Origin: Rhizophagus clarus
Taxonomy: Eukaryota; Glomeromycota; Glomeromycetes; Glomerales; Glomeraceae
Length of the DNA: 64,000 nucleotides
Assembly: GCA_015698045.1 (NCBI GenBank)
Contig: BLAL01000044.1
Span: 1,146,501 to 1,210,500, forward strand
Direction: 5' to 3'
A program made the translations under genes and the position numbers. Under the pieces are notes generated by a model that worked only from the letters and a program-made list of their open reading frames with translations, made no database searches and was not told where the DNA came from. Below, in pieces: positions 1 through 10,066 of the stretch (positions are counted from its first letter, which is position 1; each line of letters begins with the position of its first letter).

Positions 1-2
1 AA

Positions 3-686
3 AGTAATACAAAATATGATATAGTTGAGGATATGAAGCAAATGAAACCGAACATTAACTTAGCTCAGTTAATAGAAATAAATCCTAGTTTAGGTACAGA
101 ATTAGCTAAAGCAACAAAAAGAGAGAGAGTACTAAGAAATCAGTCCTGACTACACTCGGGAGAAAATGAAATTAAAAATATAGATTTAGAAAAACACACT
201 GTTGCTATGAAAACCCCAACTATAATAGATGATATTGAAGTAAAAGCAATAATAAATACGGGAGCAGCAGCAAGTGCTATATCATCAGCACTATTAGAAG
301 AGACACAATTTACTATAACAGAGAAAAGTAATACTAGATGCATTATGGCAGATGGTTCTAGAGTAGCTTCTCTAGGAAAAACAGAAATAGAAATAGAGAT
401 AGGAGAAATCATAACCCCAATTTTAGTTGAAGTAATTGATTCCAAAGATTGGACTTTGATAATAGGCAATGATTTCTTAGCAGAATGGAATTCTAATATT
501 GATTTTGAATCTAGAACGATGATACTACAAGATAAAGAATATATAATCGAGATTCCAATAACATATTATAGACAGAAAAAAGTCACATTTGAAGTAAATG
601 AAGAAAGTAACTCAGAAGATGAATTTGAAGAATATAAAGAAACAGAAACTTTTGATATACTGTACAAGATTTTGAAGAAGAAATAA
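3..686 (+). pseudogene. gag-pro fragment with retropepsin-like aspartic protease
   Basis: The frame is open from the window edge, has one in-frame TGA at 147-149, and continues to a stop after 686. The 159-residue part from 207 shows a retropepsin layout: an AIINTGAAASAIS motif where the family has an I-D-T-G-A flap-and-active-site motif, then an ADGS turn, then WTLIIGNDFL near residue 85, matching the family's conserved second half (hydrophobic-G-x-D). The catalytic Asp is Asn here (NTG instead of DTG), so the enzyme should be inactive even without the stop codon. After 686 the frame degrades. The segment before the TGA resembles the linker between gag and protease in gypsy elements. Confidence 0.7.
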
Positions 687-1260
687 TTGAATATTCATCA
701 CTTGATGATGATGTTCACGAAAATGATATATATCAAAAAATTTATAACATATTAAAAGAAGAAGGTTAGAAATTACAATTGAGAATGTACTGAGAATAAT
801 AAATATATTAAATTTTACGCTAGAACAATTCTATAACCATAAATTTATAGAATGATCAACATTTAAGAGACGATTAAATTGGAGAAATTTTATTAGATTA
901 GATAAGAAATCAACAAACAAGAGAATCTTAATAATTTAAATAATGCTATTACGAGAGCAAGAACAATAGAAACTGATAATAATTTTATTTTTCAAAGTAT
1001 GAATCAACAGATAGAGTCAAGTTTTAGAAAAATAATAACCAGAATATGATAATAAATAATAAACTAAAAGATGAGATAGAAGAACTAACGAAACAATTAG
1101 AAGAATTAAAGATTACAAAACAATTAAAAGAGCGTTAGATAATAAATTTCAATTGAACATATAAAGATTGAGATCATTGATATACTTAAATTTTTACTTA
1201 AGATTTTATTAGAGATTAAATATTAGAGTTTATTAAATTTGAATCATAACGATCATAAGT

Positions 1261-2477
1261 TTATTTGGTACAATGTAGTGAACATGTTTTATTACATACA
1301 GATTCAGGAGTAAGTTGAGGTGGAAAATGGTTAGGACTAGGAATAGAAGAAAGAGTAGATGAATTAGAAGGTGAATTAGGAGACGATTGAAGATGATGTT
1401 GTTGTTGTTGCGACTGTTGATGTAGAATAGGACGTGAAGGAGGGTCATAAGATGATAACGGTGATTCATGTTGAGTAGGTGAAGAAGGATTAGGAATATG
1501 AGGAGGAGAAGAAATAGAATTAAAGGAAGAGACAGAGATTGACCTGTGGATTCGATGATTAATGCGATTCTTTTTACGACGTCTTCTAGGAGGTGTGTTT
1601 ACGACATATATTGATCTTTCAGAAGGAGGAGGTGGAGGTTTTCTAGGACGTAATACTCGTTCAGATGATTCGGTAGAATGTGATTTTTGTTTAAGGATAA
1701 CAGGAGCAGTTTCAGGTTCAGGAGAAGGAACGTCATTTAAAGAAAAGTTATCAGAATCAGAGGAATTTTCGAAAAAGGAAGGTGTTTCAAAGGAATGTTG
1801 TATTCGATCAATCTCTCTATTTAAAATGTCAAGATGAGTAAGGAGAGTATTTCTTTCTTCATGAAGTAAGACTAAATGTTGCCACTACAATAAAAAGATG
1901 CTTATATTAAGAACTAGAAAGAAAATGTGGTTTGAGGATTAATTAAATTGATATACTTTTTCACGTTCTTGAAGTATTTTAATCCAATAGTCCTCTAAAT
2001 CTTGCGAGCGTCGTGCTTTTTCTCTTTTCAACTGTAAAGTACAGTTAGGTTAGCAATGTGTTAACGCTTTTTATTTAATAATAAAAGAAGGTGCCTAGTC
2101 CATCTCTCCTCCAAGATAAACAGACTTTTATTAGCAACAATAGAATGCCTAAACAAGCGGCCTTGGAGTGGTTACCAAGGGGGCAAGCCTAGTAATTTCC
2201 CCAAATCTGAACGTGACAAATCGAGTATTCCTCTATCGTTGTAAAATAAAAAAGGAAATTAACACACCTCAGGATGTAATGAATTATACATGACGAGATT
2301 ATAGTCTTTTAACGTTATAAGAAACTGAGAGAACCAGTGTCCATGTAAAGTATCAATAGAAGTACAAGAAAGAGGAGACGTTCTAATAATATCCTGAGAG
2401 CAGACATTTAAGAAATTTTGGAAGGACTTTTTATTATGAGTTCGAAGATAAGAAACGATAAAGTTAGAAGATGACAT
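1261..2477 (-). CDS. three-exon gene, unknown protein with coiled coil and Ser/Pro/Gln-rich tail
   Basis: Exons on the minus strand are 2477-2268, 2031-1957 and 1884-1261. The introns are 236 nt (GTGTGT...TTACAG, with a CTAAC-type branch site) and 72 nt (GTATAT...TTGTAG), both phase 0. The joined frame is 302 residues without a stop, and the last exon alone is 207 codons, which is strong evidence of coding. Residues 1-70 are mixed polar and aromatic. About 71-125 is charged and coiled-coil-like (LKREKARRSQDLEDYW, then HEERNTLLTHLDILNREIDR). The rest is low complexity: a Pro run after LRPRK, the basic patch RRRRKKNR, a Gln/His run and Ser/Pro repeats, ending in a short Cys-containing tail. No domain is recognised. 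The basic patch could be a nuclear signal. It lies antisense inside the gypsy remnant. Confidence 0.7.
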
Positions 2478-2586
2478 ATTGATAATAATACAATTTTAAG
2501 ATTAAAAAAAAGGGAAGGCGAATAAAACAAGAATAATTATTTTACCCCTTTTTATAAAAGTAAAGACACGTAAAATTAGAAAATAA

Positions 2587-2613
2587 ACGCGTAAAATAGA
2601 AAAATAGACGCGT
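2587..2613 (-). promoter_or_regulatory. paired ACGCGT boxes upstream of the spliced minus-strand gene
   Basis: Two perfect ACGCGT palindromes (2587-2592 and 2608-2613) lie about 110-136 bp upstream of the ATG at 2477, within a short repeat of the type CGCGTaaaatagaaaa. ACGCGT is the MluI cell-cycle box bound by MBF-type factors in fungi. Function here is inferred from sequence and position only. Confidence 0.3.
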
Positions 2614-3596
2614 CAAGAGAAAATTACATCATTACTTATGGATTTATTCTAGAAATGGTAATTCAGAACAAAGTTATGATGACAATTGTTACAGAATGAG
2701 TCAAAAAGGAAGTTAATTTTTAAGGAGTATATTGAACTAAAATTAGATTGAAGAAAAGTAATTTTATTTACTTAAATAGGAATGGGAGAGAATGATGATT
2801 AAATTATTAGACGTGAATGTCTTGTTACCCTAATTTGGAAAGATCTAATTTTAGAAAATGGTTTTATATGATAGTGATAAATTAGTACGACCTATGAACG
2901 ATAATTAATGGATTTATTAGTAAATTTAATTAAGAAATTTTTTTTCTTAATTTTAATGCATAATACAATAGAAATCAAGTATGGATATTAATGCAAAGAT
3001 TTTAATATCAGATATAATGAAATTATTAGACAGAGAAAGTAAAGATTTCATAAGAGATAAAATGGAATAATTTATTAAATAATAGTGAAATAAAATTACA
3101 TGAAAGAAATAATTACAGGATAAGCATATTTAGAAGAAAAAGAAGAAGAAGACACGTCAAATTTTTATTTTTTTAAAAAAAAAGGAGGAAAAGAATGTTA
3201 TGAGGAAAGAAAATATTTGACGTGTGAAAGTTTTAAGAAAAGGAAATTTCTTTATGCTAATTTTAGAAAAGATTAAAAAGGAGAGGGAAGATAGCCTAAA
3301 ATAGAACTATGAATAAGGAGAAAGTGTTTGTACAACAAAATTGGAATTAGTGATACCAGTATCACATTTTGAACGTGTCAATAAATTAAGAATAACAGAA
3401 AAACATGAATAAGAAGGTTAAAGAGGAAAGGCTTGATGATTAATATGACTAAATAATTGTAATAATTTTATACAAGCAATTATTATATAAAATAGATAAT
3501 TTCCTGAAACAAATTAATTTGTCAATCAGATTAATTTTGACGATAACATAGATTATCAAGAAAATTATAAGAAGGGAGGAAATTTAATTTAATTAT

Positions 3597-3962
3597 ACAT
3601 GTTAGTATTGATGGATTATTTCACTAATGAATAGCCAGAAATTAGGGCCATAACAGGAGATACAACGGAAGAAATTACAAAAGTTTTATGTATAGAAATT
3701 ATTCATGAATATGGATTTCTACAAAAGATTATCTATTCTAATTTTGAAATTAAAAATAGAGTTTAGAAATTTTGAAGCTTCAAGAGATAATACAAGAACT
3801 GGAAAATTAGATGACAAATGGAAAGGGCCTTATTTAATTCATGATATACAGAATAATAATGTATACAAAATTAAGACATTAGATGGTAAAGTATTCAAAA
3901 CGCCAGTAAATGGTACATTATTAAAGATTTATCACGATAGAAAAGATTATTTTAGTATATGA
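3597..3962 (+). pseudogene. gypsy integrase C-terminal remnant
   Basis: Frames around 3600-3770 read like the integrase catalytic core (LVLMDYFTNE, then TEEITKVLCIEIIHEYGF) but are broken by TAG and TGA stops and a frame change. From about 3785 an open frame gives the GPY/F-type C-terminal module: GKLDDKWKGPYLIHDI, then YKIKTLDGKVF, then a stop at 3962. Lys-Trp-Lys-Gly-Pro-Tyr is the signature of this module in Ty3/gypsy integrases. It sits just upstream of the polypurine tract and LTR, as expected for the end of pol. Confidence 0.7.
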
Positions 3963-3983
3963 TTTGTGAGGTCACAAATTCTT

Positions 3984-3995
3984 AAGGGGGAGGGA
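3984..3995 (+). other. polypurine tract
   Basis: AAGGGGGAGGGA lies two bases before the TG that opens the LTR. This is the expected plus-strand priming site of an LTR retrotransposon. Confidence 0.75.
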
Positions 3996-3997
3996 TT

Positions 3998-4341
3998 TGT
4001 AATGACAGAAATCGATGGAGTCATGTGATCAATTAGATCATCAAATTGAGATAGTCAAACATTTAGTACGAAATTAATAGTTATTTTATTAATTACTAAG
4101 GTAGATCATTGATCGACGAGTATAATAGTATATAAACCCCAGTTTGTAGACTTGGTAAAAGGGATCAAGCATTAAGCATAGGTTAGATTACGAATACTTA
4201 AAAATGTAACTACCTAATTATTTAGAGATAATAAAGTTTCAGAGTTTAAATAAAGTTTATATTTGAGAAACGTAAAAGTTTGTTATATCATTTTGATTGT
4301 ATTTCTTGTTGTGCCGGAAGTGGCAGAAGTTCGGCGTGACA
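3998..4341 (+). repeat. 3' LTR of the gypsy element
   Basis: A 344 bp block begins TGTAATGACA directly after the polypurine tract and ends GGCGTGACA (TG...CA ends). It contains a TATATAAA box at 4129-4136 and an AATAAA signal at 4230-4235, in the order expected for U3, R and U5. No second copy of this LTR lies in the window, so sequence divergence between LTRs cannot be used to date it. I see no clear target duplication because the 5' end is missing. Confidence 0.75.
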
Positions 4342-5099
4342 AAGTTGTAAAAAACTTTATTAAAATTATGCATATTACAGATGTTAGATCACATAGCAAA
4401 ATACAAAAAGACAACAAATCTTGTAACAATAATCAAAAATAATCCTCCGCAGAAATTACATTGAAAAGAACCAATTTGTATAAATTATAAAAATAAAATA
4501 AGAATACAGGATCTCTCATGGAAAATATATATGTAATATTAAACTAAACTTACCTATCTGGTATTACAAGAGCAAGGATTTTTGGGATCAGCCGATCATA
4601 CACGCAGACGAATCACACGTTTCACAATTCAAAAATTATTTATACGTGTGTAATCTAAACGTCTCCCAATTTTTTTTTAGTTATATTTATTTATATAGAT
4701 GATAAACTAAAAATTATTTTTCCTAAAAAAATTCGTGCAATCTTATTAATTAAATCATTTCACGTTAATCAAACCTTCAATCTTACCAAAAACGACAAAT
4801 GATATAACATTACCGGGTACATTTTAAAATAAAGTATATTTATTTTGGTTTTATTTTTTATCGTTTAAAATAAAACTTTATTAGTTTATTATTATTATTT
4901 GAAATGATATATTTGCTTTGCATTTCGAAATACTCTAGCTGTATATTTTGTTATATATTAAACATTTAAACCTGAAATTTTAAACGTGTGGAATTTATTT
5001 TTCAAGTACAAATTAATTTTATTTTTATATATTTATGGTAAAAAACACTTTTGTATTAAATATGTATTTTGATTTTCATAACTGAAGTGGGCAGTAAAA
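4342..5099. other. AT-rich intergenic, nothing recognised
   Basis: Mostly A/T with short homopolymer runs and no supported frame. It runs from the LTR end to the subrepeat block at 5100. Confidence 0.5.
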
Positions 5100-5185
5100 T
5101 AGTAATAAATACTGCAAGTGTTGTTAAATTTAGTGTTGGTAAAATAAGTATCGGTAAAATGAGTGTCGGTAAAGTGAACCAGACC
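5100..5185 (+). repeat. right end of a GTCGGTAAA-subrepeat inverted-repeat element
   Basis: Three degenerate copies of a roughly 17 bp unit (agtgTTGGTAAAATaag, TATCGGTAAAATgag, GTCGGTAAAGTgaac) end in CCAGACCC. The same terminal pattern (GTCGGTGAAATGAACCAGACCC-like) closes the 479 bp element at 59251-59729. I could not find a convincing left end upstream, so this is probably half of an old copy. The Tc1 element starts 12 bp downstream. Confidence 0.5.
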
Positions 5186-5198
5186 CGTAATCAGCATA

Positions 5199-5226
5199 CA
5201 CTCCCCGACCAAAAGTCTCCAACCAC
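5199..5226 (+). repeat. Tc1 left terminal inverted repeat
   Basis: Matches the reverse complement of 6504-6531 at 26 of 28 positions. Confidence 0.9.
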
Positions 5227-5335
5227 TTTAAAACCGGAAAAAAATACACCAACTTCAACATTTAATTTCTTAATGATTTATAAATAAACATTGTAAAAAA
5301 TTTATATAGTTTTATTCAGAAAAACGTGAATTTTA

Positions 5336-6364
5336 TTAATATCTAGTTGGATTTCCGTGGCTATCTAATACAGCTTGAACCCTCCTTGGCAAACTTTCAA
5401 CTAAATTTGTTAAAATTTCAGGTTCGATTTTATTCCATTCCTCCTCCAAGATTACCATTAATTCCTCAATATTTTTTGGATGAGGTTTGTGTTCCCGGAC
5501 TCTCCTTTCCAAAACATCCCACAAATGTTCAATTGGGTTAAGGTCCGGGCTCTGTGCAGGCCATGGAAAGTCTATTATCGAATTATCCTCTTTCCATTGT
5601 TTAACCGTTCTTGCTCTATGCACTGGGGCATTGTCATCTTGAAAAATATATTGTGAATTGTTTTCTAAACTATTATAGAAGGGTAAAAAAGTGTTTTCTA
5701 ATATTCCCATATATACAGAAGCATTAATACTACCAGAAACTTGGATTAAAGGACCAATTTTATCTTTCGCAAAACACCCCCATACCATAACACCTTGGTT
5801 TCCGGATTTTACAGTTGGAATCAAGCAATCCACATCATATTTTTCATGTGGTTTACGCCAAACCCAGTGGTGTGCATCATTTTGGAATATCATAAAGCGG
5901 GATTCATCACTCCAAATGATAAAATTCCACTCATCATCCCAATCTCTTCTTTCACGGCACCATTCTAGTCTTTTTTTACGATTTGCTTCAGAAACAAATG
6001 GTTTTCTCTTTCCAGCTCATCCAAAAAAACCCTCAGAGTGTAAAGTACGTTTTATAGTATTAGAGGATACTGAAATTGATAAAGATTCACTAAATTTTTT
6101 TGTCATTTCCTCTAGTGATTGTTGCCGGTCTTCCTTAAGTGTTCTTACAAGTTGTCTAACGTTTCTTTCTGTGAGTTTTAGTGGCCTTCCCGAACGTGAA
6201 GAAGCTGTAATTTGTCCTGAATTTTTGTACCTCGTTATAGTATCATGGATAGTGCTTTTAGGGTGCCCAAGAATTTCCCCAATATTTCGTTCACTATGAC
6301 CTCCTTTCCAGAGACCAATAATCTCTCCTCGCTCAAACTCAGTAAGTTCACGTCTTTGGGACAT
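5336..6364 (-). pseudogene. Tc1-family DD34E transposase with one in-frame stop
   Basis: One continuous frame of 342 codons runs from ATG at 6364 to the stop at 5336, broken only by TGA at 6017-6019 (codon 116). Before it lies the paired helix-turn-helix DNA-binding region (FERGEIIGLWKGGHSERNIG, then STIHDTI, then the GRP(LK) linker after SSRSGRP). After it lies the catalytic core with the three acidic residues: D in IIWSDESRF, D in FQDDNAPVH, and E in DLNPIEHLW. There are 34 residues between the second D and the E, as in Tc1. A ragged Arg/Gly-rich linker normally occurs where the stop is, so a single CGA-to-TGA change is plausible. The length is normal for Tc1 transposases. Confidence 0.88.
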
Positions 6365-6503
6365 TATAAAAATATTTTTTTTTTTTTATTTTCGGATAAC
6401 TGAAAACAAGAGCTTCATGGGAAAAAAAAATTTTATATGTTTATATTTAATGGATTTGGCGTAAACAAACTTAATAGGTAATGATCGGCAATAAAAAAAT
6501 CGG

Positions 6504-6531
6504 GTGGTCGGAGACTTTTGATCGGGGAGTG
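6504..6531 (-). repeat. Tc1 right terminal inverted repeat
   Basis: Partner of 5199-5226; TA follows directly at 6532-6533. Confidence 0.9.
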
Positions 6532-6533
6532 TA

Positions 6534-7074
6534 CATAAGCTCGTCGTCTAACTATAATATACTGTAAAAGTCCCCAATGAAATATTCTTTAATGAGGTTC
6601 ATAACATAAAATAAAAGTTTGTGCCAACCAAAATTTCTGGGATTATACATGATAGTGGAAAAAAAAGTAATAAAAAAATTTTTATATGTGATTATTAATA
6701 AAACTAAAATAAAAATGCTCATTAAAATCTCATTAAAAAAAAAGAATAAACATAAAATCCTATTACATTATTTAAAAAAAAAATATCATGTAATCTAATA
6801 GGCCAGGAAACAATCTTTGACAAAATCATGACTGATAATAGTGTACTAAAAAAAAAAAAAACGATCTGTTGGTCAGAAACAATAATAACGAAATATTTTT
6901 TTGAGTTATACAATATTTAAATCATACGAATTTTTACAAAAAGAATAAACTGATTTTTTGATTACCTAATTGAAAACATTATTAGACATGAAAATAATGA
7001 TATCTATGATTAATTCCACGTAACTTGAAAACGTAATTAAGATGGAAAATTAGCTCATGCCCTAGTGTTTGCAT
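6534..7074. other. AT-rich intergenic, nothing recognised
   Basis: Homopolymer-rich A/T sequence without a supported gene. Short frames here come from A and T runs. Confidence 0.5.
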
Positions 7075-7650
7075 CAAATCCGGATATATTAACGGATATC
7101 CGATAAGAAGCAGGTATCCAGATAAAGATTCTTTTAAGTTAACGTTATCCGGATACAATTTTAATTTAAACGGATCCTCCGGATATAAACCGTTAACTCA
7201 TGTAATTTATCCGGATATCCGTTTATGTTAACGGATATCAATACAGAGAATATCTATTTTTAAGAAATGCTAAGTGCCAAACTGCACCAATGTTGCAGTA
7301 AACGCCAGTGTTTCACCGCATGAATTATAAAGTAATAAAAATGAACAAATTTAGCCTGTTCCGGGGTATACTATACTACGATTGAATTTGTCACGTGATA
7401 GTATATATGATAAAAAATTTATTTATACAAGAGGAACAAGATAACAGCTTATACCCGAGGTACATTTTAAAGAAAATACTAAAACGCGTTAAACATGACT
7501 AATGATTGGTTCACGGATTTTATCCGGATACAAACTCGCTAATGACCCGTTAGTCACTCGCGAATATCACGGATTAATCCGGATGAATACCCGAGTTTAA
7601 AATTCTTAACGGAAACGGATTTGTTATCCGGAATAAAATATAACGAACAA
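7075..7650. mobile_element. MITE-like element with ATCCGGATA subrepeat ends
   Basis: Two arrays of the palindromic unit ATCCGGAT(A/AAC) occupy 7078-7250 and 7515-7640, in opposing orientation around a roughly 270 bp core with different sequence. Units include CCGGATATATTAACGGATATCC, GTTATCCGGATAC, TTATCCGGATATCCG on the left and TTTATCCGGATAC, TTAATCCGGATG, TTATCCGG on the right. No transposase is present. Exact ends and target duplication are unclear. Confidence 0.5.
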
Positions 7651-9846
7651 AAGGGACAACAAAAAAAGAATGACATTTTGTTATCATTTCTAGGAATTTT
7701 CTAACTTCCTTTTTTGTTAGGGGCGATGGTGGCGCTGTGACTAAAACATATTTCTGTTCCCAGCCACCACTAAATGCAGCCCAGGAAAAACTTTTACCCG
7801 TCGCTCATCGGAAATATTTTTGCCGTTTGCGCGTTAATATAATTGTTTCGTTATTGCAATGGGAAAAGAAAATTTTTTATATAAGGATAACCCTCCTTGG
7901 CATTTAATCCAGATATTTTTTAATGAAAAACCATTCCTTTTTCCTGCTGCTTTACTGAATTTTTTGTTTCATTTTTTTTTTTTTTTTTTACAAAAATTTC
8001 CGGTTGTTCCTTTTTATGATATATTTTATATATTTCGAAAAAAAACCTATAAGAAAATTTTCTTTGATTCAGTTCCAAAACGAAACTTTCTTTTTAGTCA
8101 AGTTTATAATTTAATAGTAGTATTTTGAGAGGACATTACTAAAATTTTTAATACGCATAAAAAATTTCTACAATGTCCTACATTGCTCTCACTATTCGTA
8201 GACGTCGAAATAAACGGTGGATTTACAATTAATACATATATGCTTAATCATATTAGACGATTACGAACACAAAATCGATTCGTAAATCAGCTTTTTAATG
8301 GAACTACTTTCCCCTAAAACCATCAAAATTAATTCTATATTCGTAATAATAATTTAGATATGAATTAATTTTTTTCTTTCATTTATTTTTTTTTTATTAT
8401 TTGGTCATAATGAACAATTTGGATGTTTTTTTGGTTTTCGTACTATAATGTTAGCTATTTTATATTTTTTCTTTGCTTTTTTTTTTACCACTTAAAGGTA
8501 TTGAAACCTTACCACTTAATTTTATTCCGCTATAATCCCTTTTAAAACAAATCTCACTTCATTAGTTACAAATTTCGTTGTCGTCAATTCCCAACAGGAC
8601 GATTCCCTCTGAAAGGATTTCACACATACTTACGCGCTGTTTTTACTTTGAACCAATTTACCTCACACCAAACAATTGGAAATTCACATTTCAAGGAATC
8701 ATAAAGATAGACTATTGAAGCTAGTCACTGTCAACTTATTCGATTCCTAAAGATGTAAGTCGCTGCTAATGGGCTCACGCCTAATTATCGAAAGAAAATT
8801 TTTATTAAATAATATATATACATATAGGGGATAAAATAAATGTGAAGATAAAAAATATGTTTTCTTTGGTATGATGAAGTTATAAAGCCCAGCATACGGT
8901 GCAATCGTATCCTTTAATGAAGAATCGAATAGGCACACGGAGCTAGGTCTTTTTGATTTTTTGCAGTATTGGTTTTTCCACTTTTTTTTTTGTACTGTAT
9001 ATACCACGATTTATGAAATTAAGACTCCCGACTTAAAAAAAAAAAAAAATAAAAATAAAATAAAAAAACAAAAATAACCAATTTATTATAATAATACTCA
9101 CAAAAAATTAAGAATGACAAATCCCGCCATTTTATCATATTCAAATTATGCCAATTTAATTTACTTTTGCCATTATTTTCTCTTTTTATTTTTTTTCTGA
9201 TTTTTCATCATTTTTTTGGGGGTTGTAATATTATCGATAATAAATTAAAAAAACTCAGATTTCATAAAGTGTTTTTTTTTACAAGTGAAAATGTTCTTTA
9301 CAATTTAGTGAGGACAAATGTGAGTATCCTTTACAAGTATTAAAATTTAAAATATTACAAGTGAAGTTTTTTTAAAAGTATTGCAAGTAAAAATTTTTTT
9401 ACGCGTAAATAAATACAGTATATTGCATCATTTTATAAATGCATCATTTTTTTCTCGAATCTTAATTTTGATTAATTCTGATCTTATCTCTCTTGATATC
9501 ACCAACAATACCAAAATAATACCAACATGTCACCAATTAAAAATATCGAATTGTTATCAAGATACAATTATTCAATATTCATCAATAAGTTATTAGCATA
9601 TCTGATGATTATTCGCGTTGTTTACTAATAAAAAGAAAATATAATGGAAATAAGTTTTTGTGAAAAAAACTACCTTTATAGAAAGAGCTTACATGTATTA
9701 CAGCATATATACAACTTGTATAACTTTTATCATAATTTAAAATAAATTTTGTAAATAAAATAAATCATGAAAAGGTAACATACCTACTTACTCAATTTTC
9801 ATGCTCCTAGTACTCAAAAGGGCTTCGTTCAGTATAGCAGGAAAGT
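7651..9846. other. intergenic, nothing recognised
   Basis: AT-rich with several T and A runs of 10 or more (7970-7990, 9034-9048). The frame at 7859-8128 is Phe-rich because of T runs and is not credited as a gene. A slightly higher-GC patch at 7715-7860 shows no coding pattern. Confidence 0.5.
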
Positions 9847-10066
9847 CCTACAAAAAAGTAGATACGTTTTTGCGTACGGAAAAACGCATATAATTCTGTA
9901 CCTTGCAAGATACGTTTCTCAGTCCTTCAGTATAAAAAACGTATCTTGCGAGATACGGAATTATGCATTTTCCCGTATCTCTCAGTATACAAAAACGTAT
10001 TTAAACGTATCACTCAGTTTCTAAACGTATCTTTCGGGATAAAAAACGTATCTACTTTTTTATAGG
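9847..10066. mobile_element. 220 bp palindromic MITE with AAACGTATCT subrepeats
   Basis: The left end CCTAcAAAAAAGTAGATACG pairs with the reverse complement of the right end (10042-10066), giving terminal inverted repeats of about 24 bp with one mismatch. The interior is packed with units of AAACGTATCT or its complement AGATACG(T), for example at 9907, 9948, 9995 and 10025, so the single strand could fold into a long hairpin. It has no coding capacity. Confidence 0.65.

Larger units (their letters stand above)
1..4341 (+). mobile_element. Ty3/gypsy LTR retrotransposon remnant, 3' part
   Basis: The order on the plus strand is retropepsin-like protease (3-686), integrase remnant (about 3597-3962), polypurine tract (3984-3995) and a TG...CA terminated LTR (3998-4341). 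This is the Ty3/gypsy order, and the 5' LTR and most of gag lie outside the window. The 2.9 kb between protease and integrase shows no recognisable reverse transcriptase or RNase H motif (no YxDD). It holds coiled-coil-like frames at 780-1140 broken by stops, a spliced minus-strand gene at 1261-2477, and AT-rich sequence with short broken frames at 2640-3590. The element is clearly dead. The antisense gene may be a passenger or an accessory antisense ORF of the element. Confidence 0.8.
5197..6533 (-). mobile_element. Tc1/mariner DNA transposon
   Basis: The element body is 5199-6531 (1333 bp), flanked by TA on both sides (5197-5198 and 6532-6533), the target duplication of the superfamily. The 28 bp terminal inverted repeats (5199-5226 and 6504-6531, beginning CACTCCCCGA) differ at two positions. 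It encodes one minus-strand Tc1-type DD34E transposase interrupted by a single in-frame TGA. The near-identical ends and single lesion point to a recent insertion. Confidence 0.9.

Noticed and set aside
1562-1837. Plus-strand frame with Gly and Glu runs
   Set aside because: It is the shadow of exon 3 of the spliced minus-strand gene, which has splice sites and a longer frame.
5069-5287. Plus-strand frame with SVGK repeats
   Set aside because: Translation of the GTCGGTAAA subrepeats running into the Tc1 terminal repeat.
5691-6299. 202-codon plus-strand frame
   Set aside because: Shadow of the minus-strand Tc1 transposase, which has all family motifs.
7859-8128. 89-codon Phe-rich frame
   Set aside because: Driven by a T run in the middle; no coding signs on either side.
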